From NCBI GenBank assembly GCA_947631995.1, contig CANRNT010000015.1:1-45717 (forward strand): DNA of 45,717 bases, written 5' to 3'. How positions within the stretch are numbered: position 1 is the stretch's first letter; the number at the start of each line of letters is the position of its first letter. Positions 25,905-34,035 of the stretch are shown in pieces. The DNA comes from an uncultured Clostridia bacterium. Its GTDB lineage: Bacteria > Bacillota > Clostridia > Oscillospirales > Ruminococcaceae. The notes below the pieces were generated by a model that saw only the letters and a program-made list of their open reading frames with translations, did not search any database and had not been told where the DNA came from. The position numbers and the translations under genes are program-made.

Positions 25905-26366
25905 CTATAAAATTTTCATATTTAATATTTTTGTGCGTTCGTTAAATCCCACCGATTTGTAAAAACTATATGCATCTTTGTTGAAAGACTTAACGCCGAG
26001 CCGCAAGTCGGTGCAGCCTTGTTCTTTAGCATATTGACTTACAAACGCCATAAGACTTTTTCCTATACCGCGGCGGCGAAAACATTCTTTTACCGCAAAA
26101 CAGTCTACCATGCACACCTTGCGCGGATATTTGGTCGGTTCGTCTATGTTTATTATCTTAACGGCTGCATATGCGTTTATACCGCTGTCATCATTCACCA
26201 AGATACTCTGATCTTCTACCAGCAAATACTTAGAAAGTATCTCTTTGAAATACTCCTGCGGCATAGAACGAAAGTCAGTCGGGTCGCTGATAACGTGCAG
26301 CTCGTGAAGTTCAAAAGCTATCTCTGCTAACTGCTCTATATCACTTTGAACGGCTTTTCTCAGCAT
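25905..26366 (-). CDS. GNAT family N-acetyltransferase
   Basis: A 153-residue single GNAT domain, acetyl-CoA dependent; substrate unknown. The CoA pyrophosphate-binding motif A is clear ([35 protein letters not shown]), followed by motif B ([31 protein letters not shown]). The start at 26366 has GAGGTG six bases upstream; a GTG at 26375 overlaps that site. It is the first gene after the tyrosine T-box and precedes tyrS by 17 bases. Control by uncharged tRNA-Tyr suggests a link with tyrosine or aminoacyl metabolism, but that is inference. Confidence 0.87.
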   Translation of the reverse strand: MLRKAVQSDIEQLAEIAFELHELHVISDPTDFRSMPQEYFKEILSKYLLVEDQSILVNDDSGINAYAAVKIINIDEPTKYPRKVCMVDCFAVKECFRRRGIGKSLMAFVSQYAKEQGCTDLRLGVKSFNKDAYSFYKSVGFNERTKILNMKIL

Positions 26367-26388
26367 AAAGTTCACCTCTGCATAAATA

Positions 26389-26648
26389 CCAAAAGCCCCC
26401 GAAGAGTAACTCTACGAGGGCGAATAGAAACGCTGTACCACCTCAGTTTTATTGAAGAGATGTTTCATCTCTGTCAATCTCAAACGCGCTGTAACGTGCG
26501 CACACGAAAACGCCTACTATGATTTCAGCGCTTTGGCTCAGAGATGTATTTCACGAAATGAACGGCGCTGTCTTACACCAAGCCGACAGCTCTCTTTGCC
26601 CGTCAGTATCGCTACTTCTTCCCGTCGCAGCCTTTGAATAACGATGGT
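26389..26648 (-). ncRNA. T-box riboswitch, tyrosine specifier
   Basis: The leader shows the T-box order on the minus strand: the stem I base with GGGAAGAAGTAGCG, the AG-bulge and distal-loop region (AAAGAGAGCTGTCGGCTTGGTG), the specifier segment GAAATACATCTC with UAC (26546-26548) coding for Tyr, and the conserved T-box GGTGGTACAGCG (26431-26443). A terminator hairpin follows (26395-26421, GCCC.../...GGGC) with a TTTT tail at 26391-26394. The bulge UGGU matches an ACCA-3' tRNA end. Uncharged tRNA-Tyr should stabilise the antiterminator and allow GNAT-tyrS transcription. Confidence 0.92.
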
Positions 26649-26651
26649 ACT

Positions 26652-26681
26652 ATAATAACATATTTCATATTGATTTGTCAA
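26652..26681 (-). promoter_or_regulatory. Promoter of the T-box-GNAT-tyrS unit
   Basis: Consensus TTGACA (26676-26681) and TATTAT (26652-26657) with 18-base spacing. The -35 overlaps the stop codon of sigG. Confidence 0.8.
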
Positions 26682-27454
26682 GAGCGTATTTGCTTTTTTA
26701 TAGAATCCAGCGCTCCTTTTTCAAGCCGCGACACCTGAGCCTGCGAAATTCCTATCTGTTTTGCGACTTCTACCTGCGTTTTCCCTTTAAGATAACGCAT
26801 ATACAATATATTTTTCTCTCTGTCACAGAGATTTTGCAGAGCCTCCTTGAGAGAAAGCTCGTCAAGCCAGCCCTGATCGTCTGTCTTGTCGCTTATCTGG
26901 TCGAGAACATACAGATCGTCGCCGCTGTCTGAAAAAACAGGTTCATACAGCGAAAGCGGCTCGGTTATAGACTCCAGCGCCATTACAACGTCAGTTATCT
27001 GAGCGCCGATATCATTGGCTATTTCCGATATAGTAGGCTCTCTTTGCAGCAGAGAAGTAAGCTTTTCCTTGCTTTGCATTGCCTTGAAAGCCATATCACG
27101 AAGCGAGCGTGACACGCGTACAGGAGAATTATCCCGCAAATGCCGCCTGAGCTCCCCCGCTATCATAGGCACGGCATACGTTGAAAACTTCACCTGAAGC
27201 GAAGTATCGAAGTTATCTATCGCCTTTATAAGTCCTATAACTCCTACCTGAAACAGGTCGTCGGGACATTCTCCTCTGCCGAGATATTTTTGAAGCACGC
27301 TCAAAACAAGCCTGAGATTGCATATTATCAGCTCTTCCCTTGCCTGCTTGTCCCCTTCATGCGCTCGCTTGACAAGCTCGATCTTTTCATTTTCCTTTAA
27401 TGTCTTTAACCTAGATGTGTTTACACCGCTGATCTCTACTTTATTATACTGCAT
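26678..27454 (-). CDS. sigG: RNA polymerase sporulation sigma factor G
   Basis: Sigma-G directs late forespore transcription after engulfment. The 258-residue product has the SigG N-terminus (MQYNKVEISGVNTSRLKTL), sigma region 2 (LRLVLSVLQKYLGRGECPDDLFQVGVIGLIKAIDNFD...KFSTYAVPMIAGELRRHLRD), region 3 (QREPTISEIANDIG) and region 4 (LCDREKNILYMRYLKGKTQVEVAKQIGISQAQVSRLEK). The N-terminus distinguishes it from SigF. AAGGAG lies eight bases before the ATG. A sequence matching the sigma-F promoter consensus lies upstream. spoIIGA-sigE, which often precede sigG, are not adjacent here; a Cys-rich gene is upstream instead. Confidence 0.93.
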   Translation of the reverse strand: MQYNKVEISGVNTSRLKTLKENEKIELVKRAHEGDKQAREELIICNLRLVLSVLQKYLGRGECPDDLFQVGVIGLIKAIDNFDTSLQVKFSTYAVPMIAGELRRHLRDNSPVRVSRSLRDMAFKAMQSKEKLTSLLQREPTISEIANDIGAQITDVVMALESITEPLSLYEPVFSDSGDDLYVLDQISDKTDDQGWLDELSLKEALQNLCDREKNILYMRYLKGKTQVEVAKQIGISQAQVSRLEKGALDSIKKQIRS

Positions 27455-27492
27455 GGTACATGCTCCTTAAAGTGGTATAATACATCTTTGCT

Positions 27493-27521
27493 TAATATTC
27501 CCTTTTTTATTTACAGTATAC
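27493..27521 (-). promoter_or_regulatory. Sigma-F-like promoter upstream of sigG
   Basis: GTATA (27517-27521) and GGGAATATTA (27493-27502) fit the B. subtilis sigma-F consensus GYWTA and GGNRANANTW at every defined position, with a 14-base spacer (about 15 is usual). Sigma-F is the known driver of sigG in B. subtilis. Confidence 0.55.
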
Positions 27522-27529
27522 GCGGGCAT

Positions 27530-27565
27530 AAAAAATAACTGCGCGTCATACTGACACGCAGTTAT
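27530..27565 (-). terminator. Terminator after the Cys-rich gene
   Basis: On the minus strand AATAACTGCGTGTCA and TGACGCGCAGTTATT pair (one G-T) around a short loop and are followed by TTTTTT. It isolates sigG from the upstream gene. Confidence 0.88.
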
Positions 27566-27587
27566 TGCTTTAACTATGACCGACGCT

Positions 27588-28415
27588 TCAGTTTTCACAG
27601 CCTTCACCGCTGTTGTCATCGGAAACAGCGCAGCCGCATGAAGTATCTTCAAGGTCTTTGGGGAAAAACTCCGATACGGGGAAAGCCAGCTTATCGAACA
27701 GCTCACACGGACTGTCGGTATTGGAGGTACACTCTTTTTCGGGCAGACAGTACTCATATGTCGGCACAAGCAGCGAAACTCTTCTTTGAAGCTGAACGAT
27801 AGAGAACATACCAACTGTCACATAGACGAATTTATTTCCAACAGGTATAGGAGTTACGTCGTCACAGTTGCAATTGAGACAAACATCGGTCGCAGGACAG
27901 GTCGGGAGCGGACGGCAGGTAGTCTTGATGTCAAGAACTATCGGGTCTACTACGCTTACGCAGGCAACGGGAAGCGTTGACTTGCAGGTGCAGCAGCAGC
28001 CGTCGTTTGACTCGTACTCGCTGACCTGATTGGAGCAGAACGTCTTTGTATGACCGTCGCTGCCGTAGAGTATCACCTTTTTGGTGAAAGCGCTCGTTCC
28101 CGATATCTGGGTAGGTATTCCGTTAGCCGTCGGATAAACGTCAACGTAGACCGTAAACGCATATGTAATATCTACGGCATAGAAGCCGCTGTGGAACGGC
28201 ACGGGTTCGATAGCAAAGCTTACGGTGTCCACTTCGACGCAGTTGCTTTTAACGTAGCAGCTAGAGTTTACAAGCTGTTGGTCGGCAGCAGAAAAGGTCA
28301 CGGGCATATCCTCCAGACAGTCTTTGTCTGAGCATGAGTCGAATATCTTCGACACGTCGATACAAGCAGCTTCCTTAAAATAGGAACTATTGAGGTTTTC
28401 GTTCATAATGATCAC
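27588..28415 (-). CDS. Conserved cysteine-rich protein, probably spore-associated
   Basis: The 275-residue product has no signal peptide or membrane segment and is strikingly rich in cysteine, with clusters at DGCCCTCKS, CRPLPTCPATDVCLNCNCDD and the tail CGCAVSDDNSGEGCEN. The N-terminal half (ACIDVSKIFDSCSDKDCLEDMPVTF...FYAVDITYAFTVYVDVY...KKVILYGSDG) is predicted beta-rich and resembles a conserved clostridial protein I have seen but cannot name. Gene order next to sigG and disulphide-rich composition suggest a spore coat or related structural protein; this is inference. The start is uncertain: GTG at 28415 or ATG at 28406, with AAAGGA between about 4 and 13 bases upstream. A terminator follows. 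Confidence 0.78.
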   Translation of the reverse strand: MIIMNENLNSSYFKEAACIDVSKIFDSCSDKDCLEDMPVTFSAADQQLVNSSCYVKSNCVEVDTVSFAIEPVPFHSGFYAVDITYAFTVYVDVYPTANGIPTQISGTSAFTKKVILYGSDGHTKTFCSNQVSEYESNDGCCCTCKSTLPVACVSVVDPIVLDIKTTCRPLPTCPATDVCLNCNCDDVTPIPVGNKFVYVTVGMFSIVQLQRRVSLLVPTYEYCLPEKECTSNTDSPCELFDKLAFPVSEFFPKDLEDTSCGCAVSDDNSGEGCEN

Positions 28416-28499
28416 TTATTCCTTTCACAGTTTTGAAGTATGACTTCTATATATTGTATTCCTGCTGCAAAAGAAAAGTTACGCTTTTTGCCCATAAAC

Positions 28500-28534
28500 A
28501 AATAAAAAGCGGCACAGCAGAGCCATACCGCTTT
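28500..28534 (-). terminator. Terminator after the YfhO-family gene
   Basis: AAAGCGG and CCGCTTT form a 7-bp stem on the minus strand followed by TTATTTGTTTA, 14 bases past the stop codon. Confidence 0.7.
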
Positions 28535-28547
28535 ATGAAAGGATTAT

Positions 28548-31196
28548 TTATATAAATGAAATCAATACCGGGAAGATGTATATCATTGCAAAAGCCGCAA
28601 AAGCAGCAAACATTGTAAGCACCACGCATATCTCCGAAACGCACTTTACGGGCTTCAGCTTTTTTCTGAAAGCGACATAAGCCGCAAACGCCGCCAGTCC
28701 TATGGCAGAAATTATCGCTCCCATGATAAATCCCTTTGGTATCATACTTATCTCTATGTTGTTCTCTCCGTCCTTAAGGTCAAAAGCAACAAGATCCGAC
28801 AAAGCTCTTCTATACTGCACCTTTTCACCGTTTATCCTTACGGTTATGCCGTCGTTGTAAGGAATAGCCAACAGACAGGTCTTGCCGCTTTCGGAGCTGA
28901 CAGTTCCTGTTATCTTGCCTTTTTCAAAGTCCAAATTTGCACACCGTGCATTATTGAATGAGTCGGACAGGACATCAAGATCCAGCCCGAACACTCCGAA
29001 GCTATAACAGGAGATGTTTTTGGAAGCTGTCATAGTGACGGACACATACTCGTTTTCAAACTCTCCGAGCTTCAACACGCCGTTTTTTATAGTCCTTGGG
29101 TACTCTTTTTCTATTACCTCGCCGTTCACGACGACTTTGAACGTTTTAAAATAAGACTCCGAAAGAGAGTTTGAAAAGACATCGAAGCAGTCGGCATAGA
29201 GGCTCTGTCTGCCTGAAACGTAAATGTTGTATGAAACGGTAGCTCCGTCAGAGACATTATATTTGCCGTTGGAATAAATGATACTGTCGTCGTTATTGTC
29301 GTAATGATATTCGAAAATCAGTTGTCTGTCGCCGAATATTTCGGAGTACAGATATTGCTGGGCCTGAGCTCTTGTAAGTTTATGAGAGATATATTCGCTG
29401 TTTGAAAAATCATTATCGCAAATAAGTCCCAGTCCGAGATAATACTCCTGCGGTTCTATGGTAAACAGATCATTTGAATACACGGAATCGCTCGATGGAA
29501 AAGCGTTAAGTATCTTATACTTCACAGAATACAAGCCGTTTGTCAGCTCCGTTCCGTCAAGAGAGCCTGCCTCCATCCAAACGGTAGTATATCCCAGATG
29601 TTTTTGCTGAAACATAAAATCTTCATCGGTAAGAGATGTATAATGGCTGAGAGAATTATATCCGAGAGCGCCTATCATATTGTAATCGGTTATCTTTTTA
29701 TCGGTCATGACCCTGTAAAATCCGTCATCGTCGATTCTGTCCGCCATTTCGGTGATATTCTGAAAGGTCTCTGTGCGGGTAGGGTTATTTATATACGGGC
29801 CTGTCATATATACTCTTATATTCCCTGCCGACTCAAAGACAAATGCGATAACGATCAGCACCGACAGCGTTCTGATATCAAAAAGCTTTCTCTTGTACAA
29901 AAACAGCAGCAGCGAATAGCATATTACTGACAGTACAAATAGCTTAGTCAAAAGGTCAAAAGAGGTCGAGTTGCCCCAAAGAGAGCTTGTATAAGCGGAT
30001 ATCTGCTTGATAAGATCCTTGATATAATCTAAGCAGTATATTCCGTAAACAAATATCATTATAACAGACGCTGCAACGGCAAAGTAAGAGTATATCTTAT
30101 CTTTATTATCGGTTATATCGTTACGCTCCTTAAAGGCTTCTGTACAGCATATCAGACCTATAAATATGGTTATAAATCCGTATCTTGCGGGGAAAGACAT
30201 ATAACTGCCCGTATGCCACATGATATTGACAGGCTCTAACAAGAACGGGATAAGTGTCAGAAGAAAGAGTTTAAAGTAGTTTTTGGACTCTGTGTCAGTA
30301 TAATTCTTCCTGATAACGGTATATATGATGATAACAAATATGAAAGATGTACAGTACAGCAAAGGAAACACGGTCTCATAATGCGAAACAAATCCAGAAG
30401 ACCTCAAAGTGTCGATCACCGACTCTCCTCTGCCCGATTGCGAGACCTCGATATAGCTGGTCAGCCAGACAACAGCGGTCATCATAGCTGAAATAACGCT
30501 TCCGAAAATGAATTTTACGCATACTCTGCCAAGCTTGTTTTTATCCTTTTCCGACAAAACATATATCATCATATATAATAGTATAAACACAACTACCATA
30601 TAGCATATATAGAAATTCATTATCATAATGACCGATAATGCTACTATATACAAAATATTCTTTCCTTGCTCCGTAAGCTTTTCAAGACCTATCATCAGTA
30701 TCGGGAACATATACATGATATCCAGCCACATTATATTCTGATAAAACAGCATACCGAAGCCACACAGCGCATACATCATGCTGAGAGCTGTCATCATAAC
30801 GCTGTCAAGGCCGCTTTTGCGTCTGACAAAGTACAGCGAAGCGGTCAGGGCACAGAGAGAAAGCTTGAGTATAACGAGAATATTCACAAAAAGTATCATG
30901 TTTTCTTTATCGACTAATGCCGCCAAAAAAGAAAACGGATTTGACAGAAAGAAACAGAACACGCCAAAAAAGTCCATTCCTCCTGCATTGTGCATATTAA
31001 GAAACAGACCGTCCTTGCCGGCAAGTATGTCTTTGAGGTCGATAAGGAGCGGTATTACCTGCTGGTTCATGTCACACCATGATACACTCCCCTCTCCAAA
31101 GGGATACAGACCGTCAAGATAAAAAACAAACAAAAGTACAGCCGCGGTCAAAAGCGGCGATAATATCAAAGGATAGTATTTTTTAAGCTTGTCCAT
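28548..31196 (-). CDS. YfhO-family membrane protein, GT-C-type glycosyltransferase
   Basis: The 882-residue product is a large polytopic membrane protein with about a dozen helices in the first 480 residues, an extracellular domain of about 350 residues rich in beta strands, and two C-terminal helices (FIMGAIISAIGLAAFAAYVAF, VLTMFAAFAAFAMIYIFPVL). The N-terminal YPLILSPLLTAAVL...GDGSVSWCDMNQQ-type loop, with an acidic luminal segment after helix 1 (FGEGSVSWCDMNQQVIP), is typical of YfhO. B. subtilis YfhO adds N-acetylglucosamine to lipoteichoic acid from a lipid carrier. The role here is inferred from the family. It is a single-gene unit with its own promoter and terminator. Confidence 0.9.
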   Translation of the reverse strand: MDKLKKYYPLILSPLLTAAVLLFVFYLDGLYPFGEGSVSWCDMNQQVIPLLIDLKDILAGKDGLFLNMHNAGGMDFFGVFCFFLSNPFSFLAALVDKENMILFVNILVILKLSLCALTASLYFVRRKSGLDSVMMTALSMMYALCGFGMLFYQNIMWLDIMYMFPILMIGLEKLTEQGKNILYIVALSVIMIMNFYICYMVVVFILLYMMIYVLSEKDKNKLGRVCVKFIFGSVISAMMTAVVWLTSYIEVSQSGRGESVIDTLRSSGFVSHYETVFPLLYCTSFIFVIIIYTVIRKNYTDTESKNYFKLFLLTLIPFLLEPVNIMWHTGSYMSFPARYGFITIFIGLICCTEAFKERNDITDNKDKIYSYFAVAASVIMIFVYGIYCLDYIKDLIKQISAYTSSLWGNSTSFDLLTKLFVLSVICYSLLLFLYKRKLFDIRTLSVLIVIAFVFESAGNIRVYMTGPYINNPTRTETFQNITEMADRIDDDGFYRVMTDKKITDYNMIGALGYNSLSHYTSLTDEDFMFQQKHLGYTTVWMEAGSLDGTELTNGLYSVKYKILNAFPSSDSVYSNDLFTIEPQEYYLGLGLICDNDFSNSEYISHKLTRAQAQQYLYSEIFGDRQLIFEYHYDNNDDSIIYSNGKYNVSDGATVSYNIYVSGRQSLYADCFDVFSNSLSESYFKTFKVVVNGEVIEKEYPRTIKNGVLKLGEFENEYVSVTMTASKNISCYSFGVFGLDLDVLSDSFNNARCANLDFEKGKITGTVSSESGKTCLLAIPYNDGITVRINGEKVQYRRALSDLVAFDLKDGENNIEISMIPKGFIMGAIISAIGLAAFAAYVAFRKKLKPVKCVSEICVVLTMFAAFAAFAMIYIFPVLISFI

Positions 31197-31267
31197 ATAA
31201 AAATGTCCTTATATAAAAAATATCAACGCATTAACAAAAAGCAATGGTTACATATACCATATTTACT

Positions 31268-31296
31268 ATTATATCAGAACTGCCTGCAAAAGTCAA
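31268..31296 (-). promoter_or_regulatory. Promoter of the YfhO-family gene
   Basis: TTGACT (31291-31296) and perfect TATAAT (31268-31273) at 17 bases on the minus strand, about 70 bases from the start codon. It is divergent from the plus-strand promoter at 31326-31354. Confidence 0.85.
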
Positions 31297-31325
31297 CAAT
31301 AACGCTCAGAAGCGGGTTTTATGAG

Positions 31326-31354
31326 TTGATTTTTTGATATATATGTGTTATAAT
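31326..31354 (+). promoter_or_regulatory. Promoter of the plus-strand block
   Basis: TTGATT (31326-31331) and perfect TATAAT (31349-31354) with a 17-base spacer, 50 bases upstream of the ATG at 31405. Confidence 0.82.
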
Positions 31355-31404
31355 TAATTCTGTAATGTGTAACGATCTGTTCAAAAAGAAAGGGTGTATT
31401 GCAT

Positions 31405-33333
31405 ATGGCATACCAGGACTATCTGAAAGCGCAGAAATCTGCCGAAAAACAATACAGGCAAGCAATATCACGCGGCGAATATCCGTATCTTCCGGTACTC
31501 GAGGATCTGCTTCGCGGAGGCGGCGAGGCAGGCAGGATACCTATGGGTCAGTTGGAGATACCGATATCACTCATCGCCGGTACTGCTTCTGCTGAAAGAA
31601 CTACCGCTTTCGCTTCAAATTTCATGCCCTTACTTGCTCATTCGACCGAGTTTGCAAACAAATGGTCAGAGCTTTATGATTCTGTCAAGGACAAGGGCGT
31701 GCGCGATCCGATAACGGTTTTTGAATATATGCACAGGTTTTATGTTGTGGAAGGCAATAAGAGGGTCAGCGTTTCAAAATTCAACGGCGCTGTACATATA
31801 GACGCGTCGGTCACCCGCATACTACCGAAGCCTTCGGAGGAAACGGAATACAAAATATACGCTGAGTTTCTCGAATTTTACCGTGTTACAGGCATATATG
31901 AGATACTCATGAGCCAGGAGGGCTCTTACAAACGGTTGCTTAATGCCATAAAGGCTGATGAAGGTACTGAAAAAGCCCCGTTATGGTCTGAGGATCTGCG
32001 TAAGGACGTAAAATTTCTTTATTTTTCCTTTGAGGCTTATTATACCGAGAAAAATTTGCAGAGACGCCCCTTTACTACGGGCGACGCTTTTTTGCATTTT
32101 CTCGAGATATACGGCTTTGATCCCATGCGTTCTCTTTCGTCTTCCGAGATACACAGGCATATGGATCGCGTATTCGTTGAATTCCGCGTCCTTGCTGACG
32201 AAAACCCGACTCTCCGTATCCTCGACCCTACCGATGTTTCAAAAAAGGTCGCGCTTACAAAAAAGCTTCCTCTTTCAAACTCCGTGCTGAAGATAGCTTT
32301 TCTGTACCCTAAAGACCCGCAGAACTCATCATGGGCATATAATCATGAGATAGGCAGAAGATACATCGCTGACGCCTTCGGAAGCGCAATAGAAACTAAA
32401 GCGTACATAGCTTCAAACGATGAGGCGGAGGAAACGATAAGCAACGCTATCGCTGACGGAAATAAGGTCATTTTTACGACTTCGCCTGCTTATCATGCGG
32501 TAAGTATGCGTATGGCAGTTGCTCACCCCGAGACTATTATCATGAACTGTTCCGTCAACACGGCATACAAACAGCTACGCACATACTATCTGCGTATCTA
32601 CGAGGCAAAGTTCATTACGGGTATCATTGCGGGTTCAATGACCGAAAATGAACGTGTAGGATATATTGCGGACTACCCCATTCTGGGAACTCCGGCGTCG
32701 ATAAACGCGTTTGCCTTGGGAGTAAAGCTGGTAAATCCCCGCGCTAAGGTATACCTTGACTGGTCAACTTTGACTGACCACGATCCATGCGAGTATTTCA
32801 GAGAAAAACACATAGATCTCATTTCGGACAGGGATATCAACGCTCCTCTTTCCGATGACAACGGCTTTGGTCTGTATGGACTGTATGACGGTATATCGTT
32901 CAGAATAGCCGCGCCGGTATGGAACTGGGGAAGCCTGTATGCTGATATGGTACATTCGATACTTATCGGCGCATGGAAAAACGACGGCAATCAGAACGAA
33001 ACACAGGCGCTCAACTATTTCTGGGGAATGTCGTCGGGGGCTATTGATGTTGCCTGCTCTGACAGACTTCCGAGCGGAACAAGAAAGCTCGTTAAAATGG
33101 TGCAAGAAAAGATAACCAAAGGCGAGTTTAATCCGTTCACGGGAGTTATAAGGGCGCAGGACGGCACATACATCGCCGAAAACGACGTTGTTCTTGATCC
33201 TAATCAAATATTACAGGCGGATTGGCTGCTGGACAACGTAATAGGCAGGATACCGCAGGCTTCGGAGCTGGAAGAGCAATACAGAGATTTTGTTTTACAG
33301 CACGGTCTCACTCCGCCGACACTTACCGTGTAA
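31405..33333 (+). CDS. ParB-like domain fused to a BMP/PnrA-type purine-nucleoside-binding domain
   Basis: The 642-residue product has two parts. Residues about 90-135 look like a ParB/sulfiredoxin-type N-terminal domain (DPITVFEYMHRFYVVEGNKRVSVSKFNGA; EGNKR at 116-120 occupies the usual GERR position). From about residue 294 it is a BMP-family substrate-binding domain (KIAFLYPKDPQNSSWAYNHEIGRRYI...GNKVIFTTSPAYHAV...AKFITGIIAGSMTENERVGYIADYPI), related to lipoproteins that bind purine nucleosides. There is no signal peptide or lipobox, so it should be cytoplasmic. No transporter gene is adjacent. It may be a nucleoside sensor, not a transport component. The ATG at 31405 has AAAGGGTG eight bases upstream. 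Confidence 0.85.
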   Translation: MAYQDYLKAQKSAEKQYRQAISRGEYPYLPVLEDLLRGGGEAGRIPMGQLEIPISLIAGTASAERTTAFASNFMPLLAHSTEFANKWSELYDSVKDKGVRDPITVFEYMHRFYVVEGNKRVSVSKFNGAVHIDASVTRILPKPSEETEYKIYAEFLEFYRVTGIYEILMSQEGSYKRLLNAIKADEGTEKAPLWSEDLRKDVKFLYFSFEAYYTEKNLQRRPFTTGDAFLHFLEIYGFDPMRSLSSSEIHRHMDRVFVEFRVLADENPTLRILDPTDVSKKVALTKKLPLSNSVLKIAFLYPKDPQNSSWAYNHEIGRRYIADAFGSAIETKAYIASNDEAEETISNAIADGNKVIFTTSPAYHAVSMRMAVAHPETIIMNCSVNTAYKQLRTYYLRIYEAKFITGIIAGSMTENERVGYIADYPILGTPASINAFALGVKLVNPRAKVYLDWSTLTDHDPCEYFREKHIDLISDRDINAPLSDDNGFGLYGLYDGISFRIAAPVWNWGSLYADMVHSILIGAWKNDGNQNETQALNYFWGMSSGAIDVACSDRLPSGTRKLVKMVQEKITKGEFNPFTGVIRAQDGTYIAENDVVLDPNQILQADWLLDNVIGRIPQASELEEQYRDFVLQHGLTPPTLTV

Positions 33334-33383
33334 GAAATAATAAAACAGCAGACGCAGAAAAAACGTGAATTGAGGAAAGTTAT

Positions 33384-34004
33384 ATGAAGATTATGGCGAT
33401 GTCAGATCTGGAGTCCGATTATATATGGGATCACTACTCACCCGAACAGCTCAAAGGGATAGATCTTATAATTTCCTGCGGCGATCTGCACCCGCATTAT
33501 CTGTCGTTCGTTGAAACATTTTCAAAAGCTCCCCTGCTGTATGTACACGGAAATCATGACGAACGTTATGAAAAAGTTCCGCCCGAAGGCTGCTTCTGCA
33601 TTGAAGATAAGATATATGTACATAACGGTATCCGCATTCTCGGGCTGGGCGGCTCTATGCGTTACCGACAGGGAGAACATCAGTATACGGAAAAGGAAAT
33701 GGCAAGACGTATACGCCGCTTGAGCCTGAAAATAAAACGCTTCGGCGGCTTCGATATTCTCGTAACTCACGCCCCGATGTATGGATTTCACGACGGAAAA
33801 GATCTCTGTCACAAAGGTTTTGAATGCTTCTGCGAGCTTATAGAAAAGTACGATCCGAAATATTTTATACACGGTCATATGCACATGAATTACAGCAGAA
33901 AAGCTCCGCGCGTCAGTATGTACGGTAAGACCGTTGTTATAAACGCGTACAGGACATACACTTTCGACTACGATAAGCTTGCCGAAAAGCACAGCAGCAA
34001 ATAA
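33384..34004 (+). CDS. Calcineurin-like metallophosphoesterase
   Basis: The 206-residue product is a compact cytoplasmic metallophosphoesterase of the YfcE/class III type. The metal-binding motifs are complete: MSDLE near residue 8, GDLHPHY (D34), GNHDE (56-60), [11 protein letters not shown] and HGHMHMN. These proteins bind two divalent metals and cleave phosphomonoesters or diesters; the substrate is not deducible. GAGGAAAG precedes the ATG by six bases. It sits 50 bases after the ParB-BMP gene and 31 bases before the arabinofuranosidase, most likely on one transcript. Confidence 0.9.
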   Translation: MKIMAMSDLESDYIWDHYSPEQLKGIDLIISCGDLHPHYLSFVETFSKAPLLYVHGNHDERYEKVPPEGCFCIEDKIYVHNGIRILGLGGSMRYRQGEHQYTEKEMARRIRRLSLKIKRFGGFDILVTHAPMYGFHDGKDLCHKGFECFCELIEKYDPKYFIHGHMHMNYSRKAPRVSMYGKTVVINAYRTYTFDYDKLAEKHSSK

Positions 34005-34035
34005 AGTCAACACAATAAAGAAAGGACATAATACT

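Noticed and set aside
27467-27814. A 115-codon minus-strand frame
   Set aside because: Overlaps the Cys-rich gene out of frame and runs through its terminator and the sigG promoter.
33979-34035. Earlier start for the arabinofuranosidase
   Set aside because: This extension overlaps the phosphoesterase gene, is not GH51-like and has no binding site; AAAGGA supports 34036.
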